A stretch of 64,000 bases of DNA. Origin: an uncultured Eubacteriales bacterium. GTDB lineage: Bacteria > Bacillota > Clostridia > Oscillospirales > Oscillospiraceae. This document shows positions 33,339 through 42,900 of this stretch, piece after piece. Numbering within the stretch: the stretch's first letter is position 1; each line of letters opens with the position of its first letter. The stretch covers positions 1 through 64,000 of the forward strand of contig UQZR01000004.1 of the NCBI GenBank assembly GCA_900545585.1, written 5' to 3'. The notes beneath the pieces were generated by a model. That model made no database searches, was not told the DNA's origin, and was given only the letters and a program-made list of their open reading frames with translations. The translations under genes were made by a program, and so were the position numbers.

Positions 33339-36167
33339 TTAGGCTTCCGGTCGCTTCCTGCGGCGCAGCAGGTCAAGCAGCTCGCGGCGGTCTGTGGTAA
33401 TAAGGTCGCGTTCCAGTGGGCTGGCTTTGATTTCCACTGTGATATTGTTGTTATTGCTGCTGATCAGGCCATTGCCCCGCTCAAAGTGGGTGATCTCCAT
33501 GACCTCCGCTTCGGAGAGGTGCAATACCTGCTGAACGCGCTGGGCTTCCTCGTCCTCAAGATTCAAGATGACTTTGGTGCGGCAGTTGTTGATGATGCCC
33601 TTGCCGTACTTGCCGTTGTCCAGGGAGAAGAAGTCGTTCAGATCCTGTGTCGCACAAATGCCGCTGCCGGAATAGGCGCGGATGGTCTTGAAGATCTCCA
33701 GCACCATTTCAGCCGCAAGACGGTTGCCGACGCCGAAGGTGCCGGAGCCGCCGCCGATGAGCTGCCAGCATTCGTCGATGAAGATGGCCTTTTCCTCCGT
33801 GCGGTTGGCTTTGGCTTTATCCCACACGAAATCCAGAGCTACGAACATCCCGATAGGCAGCAGATCTCCGCTGAGTTCCGAGATGTCCAGCACCGTGAAC
33901 TTGTTGTCCAGATTCACATTGGTCTGCTGGTTGAAGGTGCTGGCCGAGCCGTGTACAAAGCGGTTGATGATGTTGGAAAGGCGTTTGGTATCGCTTTCCT
34001 CCCGCAGTACGTCGTAGAGGTCTCCCAGCACAGGCATCTGGCGGTAAATGTTGGGGTTATCCGGATCACTGAGAGAGGCGTTATCATGGGTGATACCTTT
34101 CCGTGCGTAGGTACGAATCAGGGCATCGTCCAAAAGCTGTTTTTCCTCATAGGACATATCGGGGATCAGCAGGGCAAAGAAGATATGAAGCCGCTGAATT
34201 TTTGCTGCCAGCTCAGAGCGTTCGATACCGGGGCCATCCAGCGTTTCCTCCACGGACTTGTCTATCTTGCGTATCTCCAGCACGTTGATGCAGCTTTTGG
34301 AGGCGGGGGAGATACTGATAAACTCGCCGCCTGTGTTGATGCAGGCACGGTGGAACTCATGACCTTTCAAGGGTGCCAGCATGAAAACCTGTATGCCCTT
34401 ACGCCGCATACGGAGTGCCATCAGCAGGATCAGGAAGGTCTTGCCTGCGCCGCTGGTGCCGCATACGGCAATATTGGCGTTTTTATAAACCTTGGAGTTA
34501 AAGATGTCGATGATGACCGGAGAGTTGTTGTACTTGTTCAGGCCGAACAGGATGCCGTTTTCATCACTCAGCTCATAGGACGTGAAGGGGTAGCAGCTTG
34601 CCACGCCGGTGGTCAGCGCATTGCGCTTAGAGCGTTCAAAGAGGTGCTTCTCCATGCTGACCAGCGGCAGCGACGATAGAAACGCCTGCTCCTCATGAAA
34701 GGCGCAGCTGCACACGTCCATATCACGGGACACGAGCAGTTTTTTCAGTTCATTGACCTTCCATTCCAGTTCATCCACTGTGGGAGCTGTCACTGCGATC
34801 AGCAGATTCAGGTAATAAAAGTCCTCGTTGTTGCCCAGCCCTTCCTTCAGGAAGTAGCCGCTTCGGATAGCACCGTCCAGATCATCAAAGTCCGTGTTGG
34901 TATCGCTGGCGTCCTTGATCTTACTGCGATTGATACGAAGCTGCTGTCCCAGCCGCTGCACCATGCGGGCTTTCGGCTGGCGGCTAATGAACATATCCAG
35001 GTCAATGCCATCCCCGGCGTTGACAATGAGAGACAGCCAGCCGGCCGGTACCTGCGCCTTATAGCCGGTAGAGGGTACCAGCAGATAGGCGTAGTAGAGT
35101 CCGTCAATACAGATATGCCGCCCGTTGGTGAAGTCGATGCTGTCAGGGGCGAAGAACTCCGTACAGGGAATGGCGTCGATCTCAGATTCCAGTTCCTTCT
35201 CCTGATACTGGGCAACGATCCGGCGAACTCGATCCGGCAGCGACGTGGTGGTGTTGCGGCACAGCAAATGGTAGAGGGTATCGACCGTAAATTCATCATC
35301 GTTTTCCGGGATCAGCACCTCATTGCCGCATTGCTTGAGATAATTGACTGCGGTGCGGGCTGCCGTTTGCAGGGAGGCAATGGCCTCCGCTTCCTCGTTA
35401 TCCCTTTTCCGGCCTGCCCATGCCTCATATTCAAACACCATGAAGAACCGGCGCGAGGTGGCTTCCCGTGCACCGATCCGGTCAATGAGCGTCAGGTAGT
35501 CCTGCTGCAGCAGGCGACAGTTTTCATCGGTTTCCTGCGCCATCTCCCGCTGCACGATCTCTCTGTGCCGGTTCAGGTCGGCACGCTTGGCAATGACCTT
35601 GATCTGCATTTTGACCGGGCTGATTTTCAGAAACGAGATAAACGAATAGATGATGTTTCGCTGCTCTCTGGCACTGCGCAGCAGGAAGTTGATAGGTATA
35701 ACTTCGACAATCTTCAGGTAACGGTGATCCCGTGTGTAGATGATGCCGTTTTCGATCTTCTCCACAGGCAGGTATTCTGCCACTGGATTGATGTACTTGG
35801 GCGCGCCGTCACCGCTCTTAGCTTTTCGCTTCCTACGTTTTTTCCGCTTGTCCTGTCCCTCTTCATTGCGTGTAATAACACGGCGGTTGCAGAGATATTT
35901 CAGAACAAGAAAGATAAATGACGAGAGGCTTTCGCCGTTGATGCCAACCAGTGCGATGATGCCAAGAGGCAGTGCGGTCAGACACAAAATGATGATCTTG
36001 GCAGTCAGCGTCAGTGCGGACACCGAGAACACCGGTATGCCGATAGCCAGAACGATAACCAGTGCCTCGGCTGTATTGCGGAGCTTCAGCAGTCCGCCGA
36101 AAAAAGTCCCGCCCTCAATAAAATTGGGCGGGATGATATAGGTGTCATATTCATTTGGTTTACTCAC
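33339..36167 (-). CDS. virB4: VirB4/TraE-type conjugation ATPase with fused PrgI-like N-terminus
   Basis: 942-aa ATPase that energises type IV secretion. Two hydrophobic segments at residues about 30-75 form the PrgI/VirB3-like domain fused to the VirB4 body. Walker A CGTSGAGKTF is near residue 568 and Walker B KAIFIDECWQLIGG near 790; GICATQDLNDFF and the C-terminal MEITHFERGNGLI agree with the family. An internal basic linker (RKKRRKRKAKSG) follows the membrane part. It is downstream of the C39-like peptidase gene by 15 bases in the transfer operon. Confidence 0.95.
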   Translation of the reverse strand: MSKPNEYDTYIIPPNFIEGGTFFGGLLKLRNTAEALVIVLAIGIPVFSVSALTLTAKIIILCLTALPLGIIALVGINGESLSSFIFLVLKYLCNRRVITRNEEGQDKRKKRRKRKAKSGDGAPKYINPVAEYLPVEKIENGIIYTRDHRYLKIVEVIPINFLLRSAREQRNIIYSFISFLKISPVKMQIKVIAKRADLNRHREIVQREMAQETDENCRLLQQDYLTLIDRIGAREATSRRFFMVFEYEAWAGRKRDNEEAEAIASLQTAARTAVNYLKQCGNEVLIPENDDEFTVDTLYHLLCRNTTTSLPDRVRRIVAQYQEKELESEIDAIPCTEFFAPDSIDFTNGRHICIDGLYYAYLLVPSTGYKAQVPAGWLSLIVNAGDGIDLDMFISRQPKARMVQRLGQQLRINRSKIKDASDTNTDFDDLDGAIRSGYFLKEGLGNNEDFYYLNLLIAVTAPTVDELEWKVNELKKLLVSRDMDVCSCAFHEEQAFLSSLPLVSMEKHLFERSKRNALTTGVASCYPFTSYELSDENGILFGLNKYNNSPVIIDIFNSKVYKNANIAVCGTSGAGKTFLILLMALRMRRKGIQVFMLAPLKGHEFHRACINTGGEFISISPASKSCINVLEIRKIDKSVEETLDGPGIERSELAAKIQRLHIFFALLIPDMSYEEKQLLDDALIRTYARKGITHDNASLSDPDNPNIYRQMPVLGDLYDVLREESDTKRLSNIINRFVHGSASTFNQQTNVNLDNKFTVLDISELSGDLLPIGMFVALDFVWDKAKANRTEEKAIFIDECWQLIGGGSGTFGVGNRLAAEMVLEIFKTIRAYSGSGICATQDLNDFFSLDNGKYGKGIINNCRTKVILNLEDEEAQRVQQVLHLSEAEVMEITHFERGNGLISSNNNNITVEIKASPLERDLITTDRRELLDLLRRRKRPEA

Positions 36168-36182
36168 ATTTAGTTCTCCTTC

Positions 36183-37574
36183 CTACCCTATGATCCAGAA
36201 CGGCCCACCGGCACCGGCACGGCCGCTGGCTTCATTCAGGATGATAGACAGATCCCATGCCTGTTGGCTTCGGGTATAGTTGGCAGGGTCGGCCACCAGT
36301 ATCTTTCCGTTCTCCACACCGCGCAGCACGATGAAGTGTCCTGAGCTGGTGAAATGACCTTTCAGCATGATTGCCACCACCAGCTTGCCTTGAGAGAGCG
36401 CATCCACAATGCGCTGCCCTTCTGTTTTCCCGCAGCCCTGTACCGGAAGCCCCCACGCTTTGGCAGCACTGGGGATCAGCGAATGGTAGGAACCGCTTCT
36501 ACTGCACCAGTAACCATTTTCATAGGCCCAACGTGCCATCTCAACGGGATCGACCGTCTCGCTGGTCAAAGAAGATACCACCATTGCCATACAGGTAGGC
36601 CCGCAGCCGTAGGTGCCGATGTCGTCGGTGCCGTAGGGCTTGTGCGCGTACCGCTTGTCCAACTGATTATAGTAGACCACCTGCGTCGCGCCATCCGAGA
36701 AACGAATGTCGCCCAGAGATACAAGGCCGGCGGACTCGGCGGGCAGCAAGCCCTGCATCATACCATCGCCCAGGAATACGCTCAGGTTCTGGGCGTAGTT
36801 TTCCGCCAGTCCCTTTTGTTCATCCGACAGAGCGAATATCTTATCCTCAAAATAGGCTTCTCCGTTGTAGACGATGGTATATATCTTCCATATCTCTGTT
36901 ACTTCCGTTTCCGTCACCGTGACCTTACCGGTTTTGGGATCTGTATTCGTTTCCGTTACCGTAGTCGTGCGAGACTCCTCTGTGCTCGTGAAGGTATAGA
37001 GGGCGTCCTTGTCCTTACGGATTACGTTCTCCATATCCCTGAGGGAGATAGATGCGTAGTCCTGATTTTTGGCGGCACAGTACATGGCAATGAAGCGGTT
37101 GGCATTGTAGGCCGGGGAGCTTTCGTATGGATTGATGATCTCCTTCTGGTCAGCGCCGGAAGCGGTAAAATCCGCGTCAATCCGGGCGCGAACATCCTCC
37201 TGCCCTTCCTCCAGCAAGTCGCTGATCGCCTGCGAGATCTGATTGATGTTCTCCACAACGGCGGCGTTGTCGTTGAGGATCGGTGTGTCTGGACTTCCTT
37301 CAACCCCTGCCTTGGTCAACCCGCCGAAGATCAGGGAAGGCAGCAGCATGATGAACAGGACGGGAAGCACCAGCAACCCGGCAATGATGGCAGCAACCGC
37401 CTTGCGATGTGTCCAGAGTGCCGCTGCCGCCGCACCGTAAGGGCCTGCGGCAGCAGCGCCTTTTACCGCGCCGCTTACCGCTTTTCCTGTCTTGATGGCG
37501 CCGCGCACAGCACCGCCAGCGTGTGCGCTGATCTCAGCGGCTTCGTTCAGACCGCTGCGTTCTTGCTGGGTCAT
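36183..37574 (-). CDS. Membrane-anchored C39-like cysteine peptidase of the transfer system
   Basis: 463-aa protein. Cytoplasmic Ala/Gly-rich N-terminus (1-58), one membrane helix (VAAIIAGLLVLPVLFIMLLP, about 60-79), an extracellular coiled region, and a C-terminal peptidase_C39-like domain: Cys in YGCGPTCMAMV, His in SGHFIVLRGV and Asp in LVADPANY. In Gram-positive conjugation this position is normally held by a VirB1/NlpC-type cell-wall hydrolase; a C39-like fold could cut wall peptides or a protein. It overlaps none of its neighbours but is 1 base from the next gene, so tightly co-transcribed. Confidence 0.85.
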   Translation of the reverse strand: MTQQERSGLNEAAEISAHAGGAVRGAIKTGKAVSGAVKGAAAAGPYGAAAAALWTHRKAVAAIIAGLLVLPVLFIMLLPSLIFGGLTKAGVEGSPDTPILNDNAAVVENINQISQAISDLLEEGQEDVRARIDADFTASGADQKEIINPYESSPAYNANRFIAMYCAAKNQDYASISLRDMENVIRKDKDALYTFTSTEESRTTTVTETNTDPKTGKVTVTETEVTEIWKIYTIVYNGEAYFEDKIFALSDEQKGLAENYAQNLSVFLGDGMMQGLLPAESAGLVSLGDIRFSDGATQVVYYNQLDKRYAHKPYGTDDIGTYGCGPTCMAMVVSSLTSETVDPVEMARWAYENGYWCSRSGSYHSLIPSAAKAWGLPVQGCGKTEGQRIVDALSQGKLVVAIMLKGHFTSSGHFIVLRGVENGKILVADPANYTRSQQAWDLSIILNEASGRAGAGGPFWIIG

Positions 37575-37575
37575 A

Positions 37576-38505
37576 TCAGGTCTTGTCCTTTCTGCGAGGC
37601 GGGTCAGGCAGGCGCTGGATCAGGCTCTCACGATAGGAAATGCCGCCATCCGGATTCTGATAAGGCTTTTTCTCCACTACGTCCTGTGCGTACTGCCTAT
37701 ACCATTTTGCGCCATCCACAGTGGTTACGGTGGTGTATTCCCGTTTTGGCTCCATATACTGTTCAGTGCTATACATGGCAAAGGCACGACCGTCAGGTTC
37801 TTCCTCAGAGGTCTCCGTGCCGGTGATATGCCCACCGCCGATCTCCACATTGGAGAAGGTCGGAATATCCGCCGCGCCTTCACCAAGAGCCGTATAGCCC
37901 ATATAGGACTTGAGAGCGTCCGCCGCCATATTGCCGGACATGACATCCCCAGATCCCGCACCGCCGGTGGCAATACGGCTGATAACGTTATTGGCAATAT
38001 CGCCGCCCTTGGTCACAGAGGCACGGAACGCCATGCCGCCAACGCCGCCGCTGCCTGTGCCGGTGGCGTTTCGGTATGCGCCGTTATAGAAGCTGCGATT
38101 GGCAACACCGGCCAGACCACCTTGCAGGAAGGTATTGCTGTCACCGCTGCTGCCACCGGTGCTTCCGGCTCGCCCTGCATTACCGCCTCGACCGCGTCCG
38201 GCGACGCCACGGGCGGCAGCGATGCTCCGCGCGGCCAGCATCGCTTCTGCCAGCATAGAGCCGCCTGTATGACCCACATTGATGCCAAGACCCTGCATGA
38301 AGCTGTCGATTTTCTGTGAGATCTTCAAAAATGCCACTGCGCACAGAAACCAGACGAACAGGTTTCCGGCCACGCCTTCTTTACCGGAAGCTGAGACCTG
38401 AGACTGCACATCTGATTCCGTCAGAGCAAAGGCCGGGATCGTGAGCGCACATATAACCAGTACGGACAACACGATCCCTGTGATGTATTTCGTTTTTTGA
38501 TTCAT
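37576..38505 (-). CDS. Conjugal transfer membrane protein, Gly-rich (309 aa)
   Basis: Signal peptide (TGIVLSVLVICALTIPAFA), a second hydrophobic helix (NLFVWFLCAVAFLKIS), then a long Gly/Ala/Arg-rich stretch (GRGRGGNAGRAGSTGG...) and a polar C-terminus ending PDPPRRKDKT. This layout is usual for the poorly conserved channel component that follows the TrbL/VirB6-like gene in clostridial elements. It lies 9 bases after that gene. No enzymatic motif. Confidence 0.7.
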   Translation of the reverse strand: MNQKTKYITGIVLSVLVICALTIPAFALTESDVQSQVSASGKEGVAGNLFVWFLCAVAFLKISQKIDSFMQGLGINVGHTGGSMLAEAMLAARSIAAARGVAGRGRGGNAGRAGSTGGSSGDSNTFLQGGLAGVANRSFYNGAYRNATGTGSGGVGGMAFRASVTKGGDIANNVISRIATGGAGSGDVMSGNMAADALKSYMGYTALGEGAADIPTFSNVEIGGGHITGTETSEEEPDGRAFAMYSTEQYMEPKREYTTVTTVDGAKWYRQYAQDVVEKKPYQNPDGGISYRESLIQRLPDPPRRKDKT

Positions 38506-38514
38506 GATCGTCTC

Positions 38515-39225
38515 CTATAGGGATAAGGGGTTTGCCAGGAAGGTTCCCACCATGGTGATGAACAGGCGCAGGCACCATGCGTTCATCAGCAGCAGAAATA
38601 TCTGGCCGCCGAACATCCGGCACCACGCCTTGAAGATGTTGGAGGTGGCCTGCGCCGCGCCCGTAGCAAAAGCCACCGGTGCCGTGAATACCAGAACGCC
38701 CAGGAGCACATAACGCTCCGCCGCCTCAAATAGCAGCTTGATATAGTTCCACGCCAATATGAGGACGAGGATCAGGGCGATTAGAGCCACCGCGCCGTTG
38801 GCGCAGACCCCAAGGATGGTAAGTATGACCGAATTGAAGTCGGCAAAGTTCAGTGTGGGCAGCTCAGACGACATGATCCATGCGTAGGGTGTACCGCCGA
38901 TTTTCAGTATCAGCTCCACGATTTCATCTGCGAAATAGGCCAGCAGGATAAACAGCACAGAGCGGATCGTCAGCTTTACCGGGTCTTCTGCCTCTACGCC
39001 TGCTATAAGGCCGTAGTTCTTGAATAGCTGCCAGATAAGGTTCAGCAAGATCATGCCGATAGCCAGTGCCACGAAGATGTTGTACATCGTCTCCGCGGCG
39101 GGGAAAAAGCGCAGGAAGGTGGTCATGTCGCAGCCCAGAGCCCCCAGTACAGAGGTGTTGATAAGGTCAAGACCGTACATGACCTGTTCCGCGATCCATT
39201 CTACAATGCCATCTAATATGCCCAT
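38515..39225 (-). CDS. TrbL/VirB6-like polytopic transfer protein
   Basis: 236-aa membrane protein with five to six hydrophobic helices (YNIFVALAIGMILLNLIW, LFILLAYFADEIVELIL, GAVALIALILVLILAW, VLLGVLVFTAPVAFATG, IFLLLMNAWCLRLFI). The segment YVLLGVLVFTAPVAFATGAAQ matches the conserved core of TrbL/VirB6-type channel proteins of Gram-positive elements. It is likely to be part of the membrane translocation pore. It lies 34 bases after the VirB2-like gene. Confidence 0.82.
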   Translation of the reverse strand: MGILDGIVEWIAEQVMYGLDLINTSVLGALGCDMTTFLRFFPAAETMYNIFVALAIGMILLNLIWQLFKNYGLIAGVEAEDPVKLTIRSVLFILLAYFADEIVELILKIGGTPYAWIMSSELPTLNFADFNSVILTILGVCANGAVALIALILVLILAWNYIKLLFEAAERYVLLGVLVFTAPVAFATGAAQATSNIFKAWCRMFGGQIFLLLMNAWCLRLFITMVGTFLANPLSL

Positions 39226-39259
39226 AGCACCTCTCCTTTCTCAGCCGGGCAGCTTGGCG

Positions 39260-39631
39260 TTATCCGTTCCATCTGCCATCTGCGAAGAAGGGCGTCACAT
39301 AGGACATGATGAAGCCCAGGCCGTTAAGGATCGCCCATGTGATGATGATACGCTTGAGCCATGCGCGGCTCTCGTCCACAGTGCGGCCGCTGCGGGAGAA
39401 GTTCATCATCAGCAGTGCCACCGACGCGGTGACAATGGCGGCAATGGTGGAGATAAGAAGAATCTGGTTATAGACGTCCTTCATGATCTCATTGGCCTTC
39501 TCCCAGACGGTGGCGGCAAAGACAGGCTGGCAAAGCATGGCGGTCATGGTCACGCCCGCGAAGGCCGCATATAGTGCCATGCCGGGGCTTGCCCTGTGGA
39601 GATGTGTCTTGGTCAGGTCATGTTTTTTCAC
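39260..39631 (-). CDS. VirB2/TrbC-like small membrane subunit of the transfer system
   Basis: 123-aa protein with GTG start at 39631 (AGGAGG at 8 bases; upstream in-frame codons are leader). Signal-like helix (YAAFAGVTMTAMLCQPVFA) with a predicted cleavage after FAA, then two hydrophobic spans (ILLISTIAAIVTASVALLMM and IIITWAILNGLGFIMSYV) separated by a charged loop, the layout of pilin-like VirB2/TrbC subunits. First gene of the transfer operon, just behind the repeated promoter element. Confidence 0.8.
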   Translation of the reverse strand: MKKHDLTKTHLHRASPGMALYAAFAGVTMTAMLCQPVFAATVWEKANEIMKDVYNQILLISTIAAIVTASVALLMMNFSRSGRTVDESRAWLKRIIITWAILNGLGFIMSYVTPFFADGRWNG

Positions 39632-39723
39632 TCGTGATACCTCCTGTGATAGAAAAGATGTGGAGGGACAGCTCCTTAAAAGCCGCCCCTCTTGGGCTGC
39701 CCAAATTACCGGAAACAAAATAA

Positions 39724-39750
39724 CACCACCCCGTAGGATGGTGTTACTCG
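39724..39750 (-). terminator. Leader hairpin of the transfer operon
   Basis: AACACCAC/GTGGTGTT-type arms in the leader between the promoter near 39787 and the first gene. It is the counterpart of the leader hairpin of the pilus operon. Confidence 0.45.
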
Positions 39751-39781
39751 TATCGCCTTGGCATAGTTTTGAGCATACACA

Positions 39782-39828
39782 GTATAGCACACTTGGATTT
39801 ACGCCGAAATCGCAAAACCGTGCCAATG
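39782..39828 (-). promoter_or_regulatory. Promoter element of the transfer operon (copy B)
   Basis: Minus-strand TGTGCTATACT (extended -10) with the conserved upstream block ATTGGCACGGTTTTGCGATT; about 40 of 47 positions match the element before the pilus operon at 27585-27631. Confidence 0.7.
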
Positions 39829-39975
39829 TTGTGGCGGGAGAGTGCCTTTTGCTACTCCACGTAGGTTCTGATCGTGTTATCCTTTCAGGTGAGTAAAAGC
39901 GTCGTATAATCGTTGCTATTATGCACCATTATACTCAAGCAATATGATATACCACAAATCCTTTTGAAAACCAAA

Positions 39976-42900
39976 TTAGCTCACCTTTTCAAAGCCTTTT
40001 TTAGTTCTTGCCCTTGTATACTTTGCTTTCAGATATCCGTCCAATAATTTCTCATGGGTGTTCGAATAGAGCTCATCAGAACGCAGCAAGTCAACATTTG
40101 CTTCGACACCGACCACAAACGCAGTTGCGGCTGGCTTGTCTTTAAACCCTTTAATTGTCGTCAGATATGCTAATGCAGTTTCCGTGTCGAGTCCTAGTAT
40201 AAACTCTATGCAGGCTTCGCTCTGCAGCACCTTGGCAAAAAGGGCCAGTTTCTCTTGGCAAGTTCCTTCATACATCCTTTCTGACATCAACCGTTCGATA
40301 AAGGCTGTGTTTTCTGCCATGTATTCCGATGTATTCTTATAGCCGGGTTGCTGGAACATTCTCAAATAGACCGGCCATAGGATTTTCCCGTGTTCACCAT
40401 CCTCTGGCTCAAACCTCCTCAGCGCACGGGTTTTACAAGATACATACCGCTCATACTGTTTGAGATCGAAATATCTCTTGTAAACCTGCTCTGGCACAGT
40501 ATAAATGGTATCGAAAGAGCATAGCAACTGTACAGTAGTTTTTGTTATTGTTTTGCTCAAATCACTACTATTAACGGCATCAACATATGCCTGCTGCAAG
40601 TCTTCGTCCTCTTTCAATTCACCATTCTTTAGCATCTGCCCTTCCCATTCAGAATCCATAATCCGCGTTGCCGTCATGAATCGAATTTTTTCAGTGGTAG
40701 CATTAAGATTTAATATCGCTTCAAAAGCACCTTTAACGCTGTTTTTTCTCTGCGCAGACATATATCTATAGCGCACCATGTCAAAATCCAATGAATAGAA
40801 AAGCTTACTTGCCACCTCAGGAGCAAGTTTTGCAATAAATAGCAATATTTTGTGCGACTCGGTGGTTCCTTGTTTTGTCCTGTTAAAATACCTTGACAGC
40901 ATTTCAACTTCGTTCTCTGTAACCAAGGAAGGCGGGATCAAACTTATCACATCCTCAATAGGTGCATAGAACAATCGCTGCAGTTCAGTTTCTGTCATAA
41001 CAGGACACTCTTCGCCAAACAGAAACTTATACCGCCTCCAGGTCTCTGGCTTCTCCTTCAAAACAAGCTCACGGATGGCCATAAGATAATCATTATTTTC
41101 TATCAACCAAGCCTGCTCTTCCTGTAACGCGGTCACAATATTATCGCAGTCAAATGGGATAGGCTCCTCACGAGATAGCCTTTGCAAAGTAACATCTACC
41201 CAATGCCCATATATCTCCATCTCCTTTGTTACTGCAGGCGTATATCCTTCAAATCTGCCAAGTGCCGAAATATAATCCGTTGTCTGTTCAGATAATCCCT
41301 CCTCGCTTTTCTCTGCCACCATATTAACAAGAAGCTGATACTGCTCAAAAAGGGACTCACATATATCACCCTTACCATTGCTTATTGCTGTAAATACCAA
41401 GTTCTCAAAATCAGGGGTGATCCTCATTATTTTTTCCTGATAGAACAGCATGTCTACTAAAACCGAGGTATCCTGCAGCATTTCCCGCGCTGCTGTCAGG
41501 AATTTCCGCATGTCGGCCTGTATTGCATCTACACTTGCTTCTCGCACAAAGCGCACGGTCATATAATAAGCCATATCAGTGTTGAAATCCTTGCTGGCGG
41601 TATTGACTATCTTCAGTGCATCAAATGTGGTAACATTATCCAGTTCTTCTTTTGAAGCCATCTTATGCACGCCAAAAAACAATGGGCAATATCGCTGTAT
41701 TTCATCTGAGAACTCCCTGCATAATTCCTCTCTCAACTGAAGCAGGGCAGTTTCTGAAAATTTTTCCTCCCATACTCTGACAAAATCAGCTGCATGCGCT
41801 GTAGTATAAAATTTCCTGTCAGAGTCAAAACGGAGAATCTTTTTAATTTGCATAATTGTTTTTTCAGTTGCATCAGATGAATAGTCGAGTTCACTCATCC
41901 ACTTAACGATTTCCGAAAAAGCATGTTTTAACGCTTCTATGTAGAGTTGCTCAAACGAAAAAACTACATCTGGCAACGGCAGTTCCAATCGCTTGCGCTC
42001 CTCGAAAGTACTCTCAATAATCTTGGAGTGGCTCTCTATAACTTTGTTAATTGATTCCTCCAATCCTACTATTTCTTCACCGTATAGTATCGCTCGTTGA
42101 ACTGTACGCTCGTCCACATTGAGAACTTTGCTATTTTGGGGATAGTTGTAAAAATACATCCGATAATTATTGTCAATCTTTTTAGATTTTACCAGCTGCT
42201 GTATTTCACTCCTATAACCTTCGCTGATGCCCGGCAAAATTTTGGCTATTTCTTCGTCTTTAAATCCATTTTTTAGATAGAGATTCACAAGTTTTTGAAA
42301 AGCCTTCCCGTCTGTTGCATAAAAATCCTCTTCAAATTCCGTGGTTATATAAGCAACTATGGCGCACTTTTCAAACTCTATATCCCCACCAGCATTTCCG
42401 CTGAACCTTTCATGTAAAGATTCAAAAAGCGAAAAAGCTATATTGAGTCTATCTTTTATCTCTCGAAGCCCCAATCTTGTTCCGCGAATAATCCACTGAA
42501 TGCCTGGGATATTCAGCACCTCTCCTTCCCATTCAATACCAACTTTCTTGATGTCGGCTTCTTTTTGCTTAAGAAGTTCATTTAGAATGGTTTTATAGTC
42601 ATCAATATTTATAGTTTGCAAATTGAGTACATAGTCAAACAGTTTTTCGTAAAGATGCCCATATTCTTCTCCCGCATTTTCTTTTGAACAGAGAAGGGTT
42701 TCTGGTTTTACATTGATGAGAAAAGTAACTTTGTTCCGGTATCTGCATTGCTGCCCAGCTACACTGTCGGGGACATAGTACTTTCGTAGTTCCTTCAGAA
42801 AATTAACAACGGCGTCATTATCATCTGTTCTGTCCAAATCCTCAATCACCACAATATAGTGTCGACTTCTCCTTTTTAATATAGGCACTTTTTGCAAAAC

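Noticed and set aside
27609..39828. TTGGCACG-N3-TTGC in both copies of the repeated promoter element looks like a sigma-54 -24/-12 box.
   Set aside because: The GG to GC distance is 9 bases, not the required 10, and copy A has a T in place of G after the CAC. The extended -10 downstream explains initiation better.
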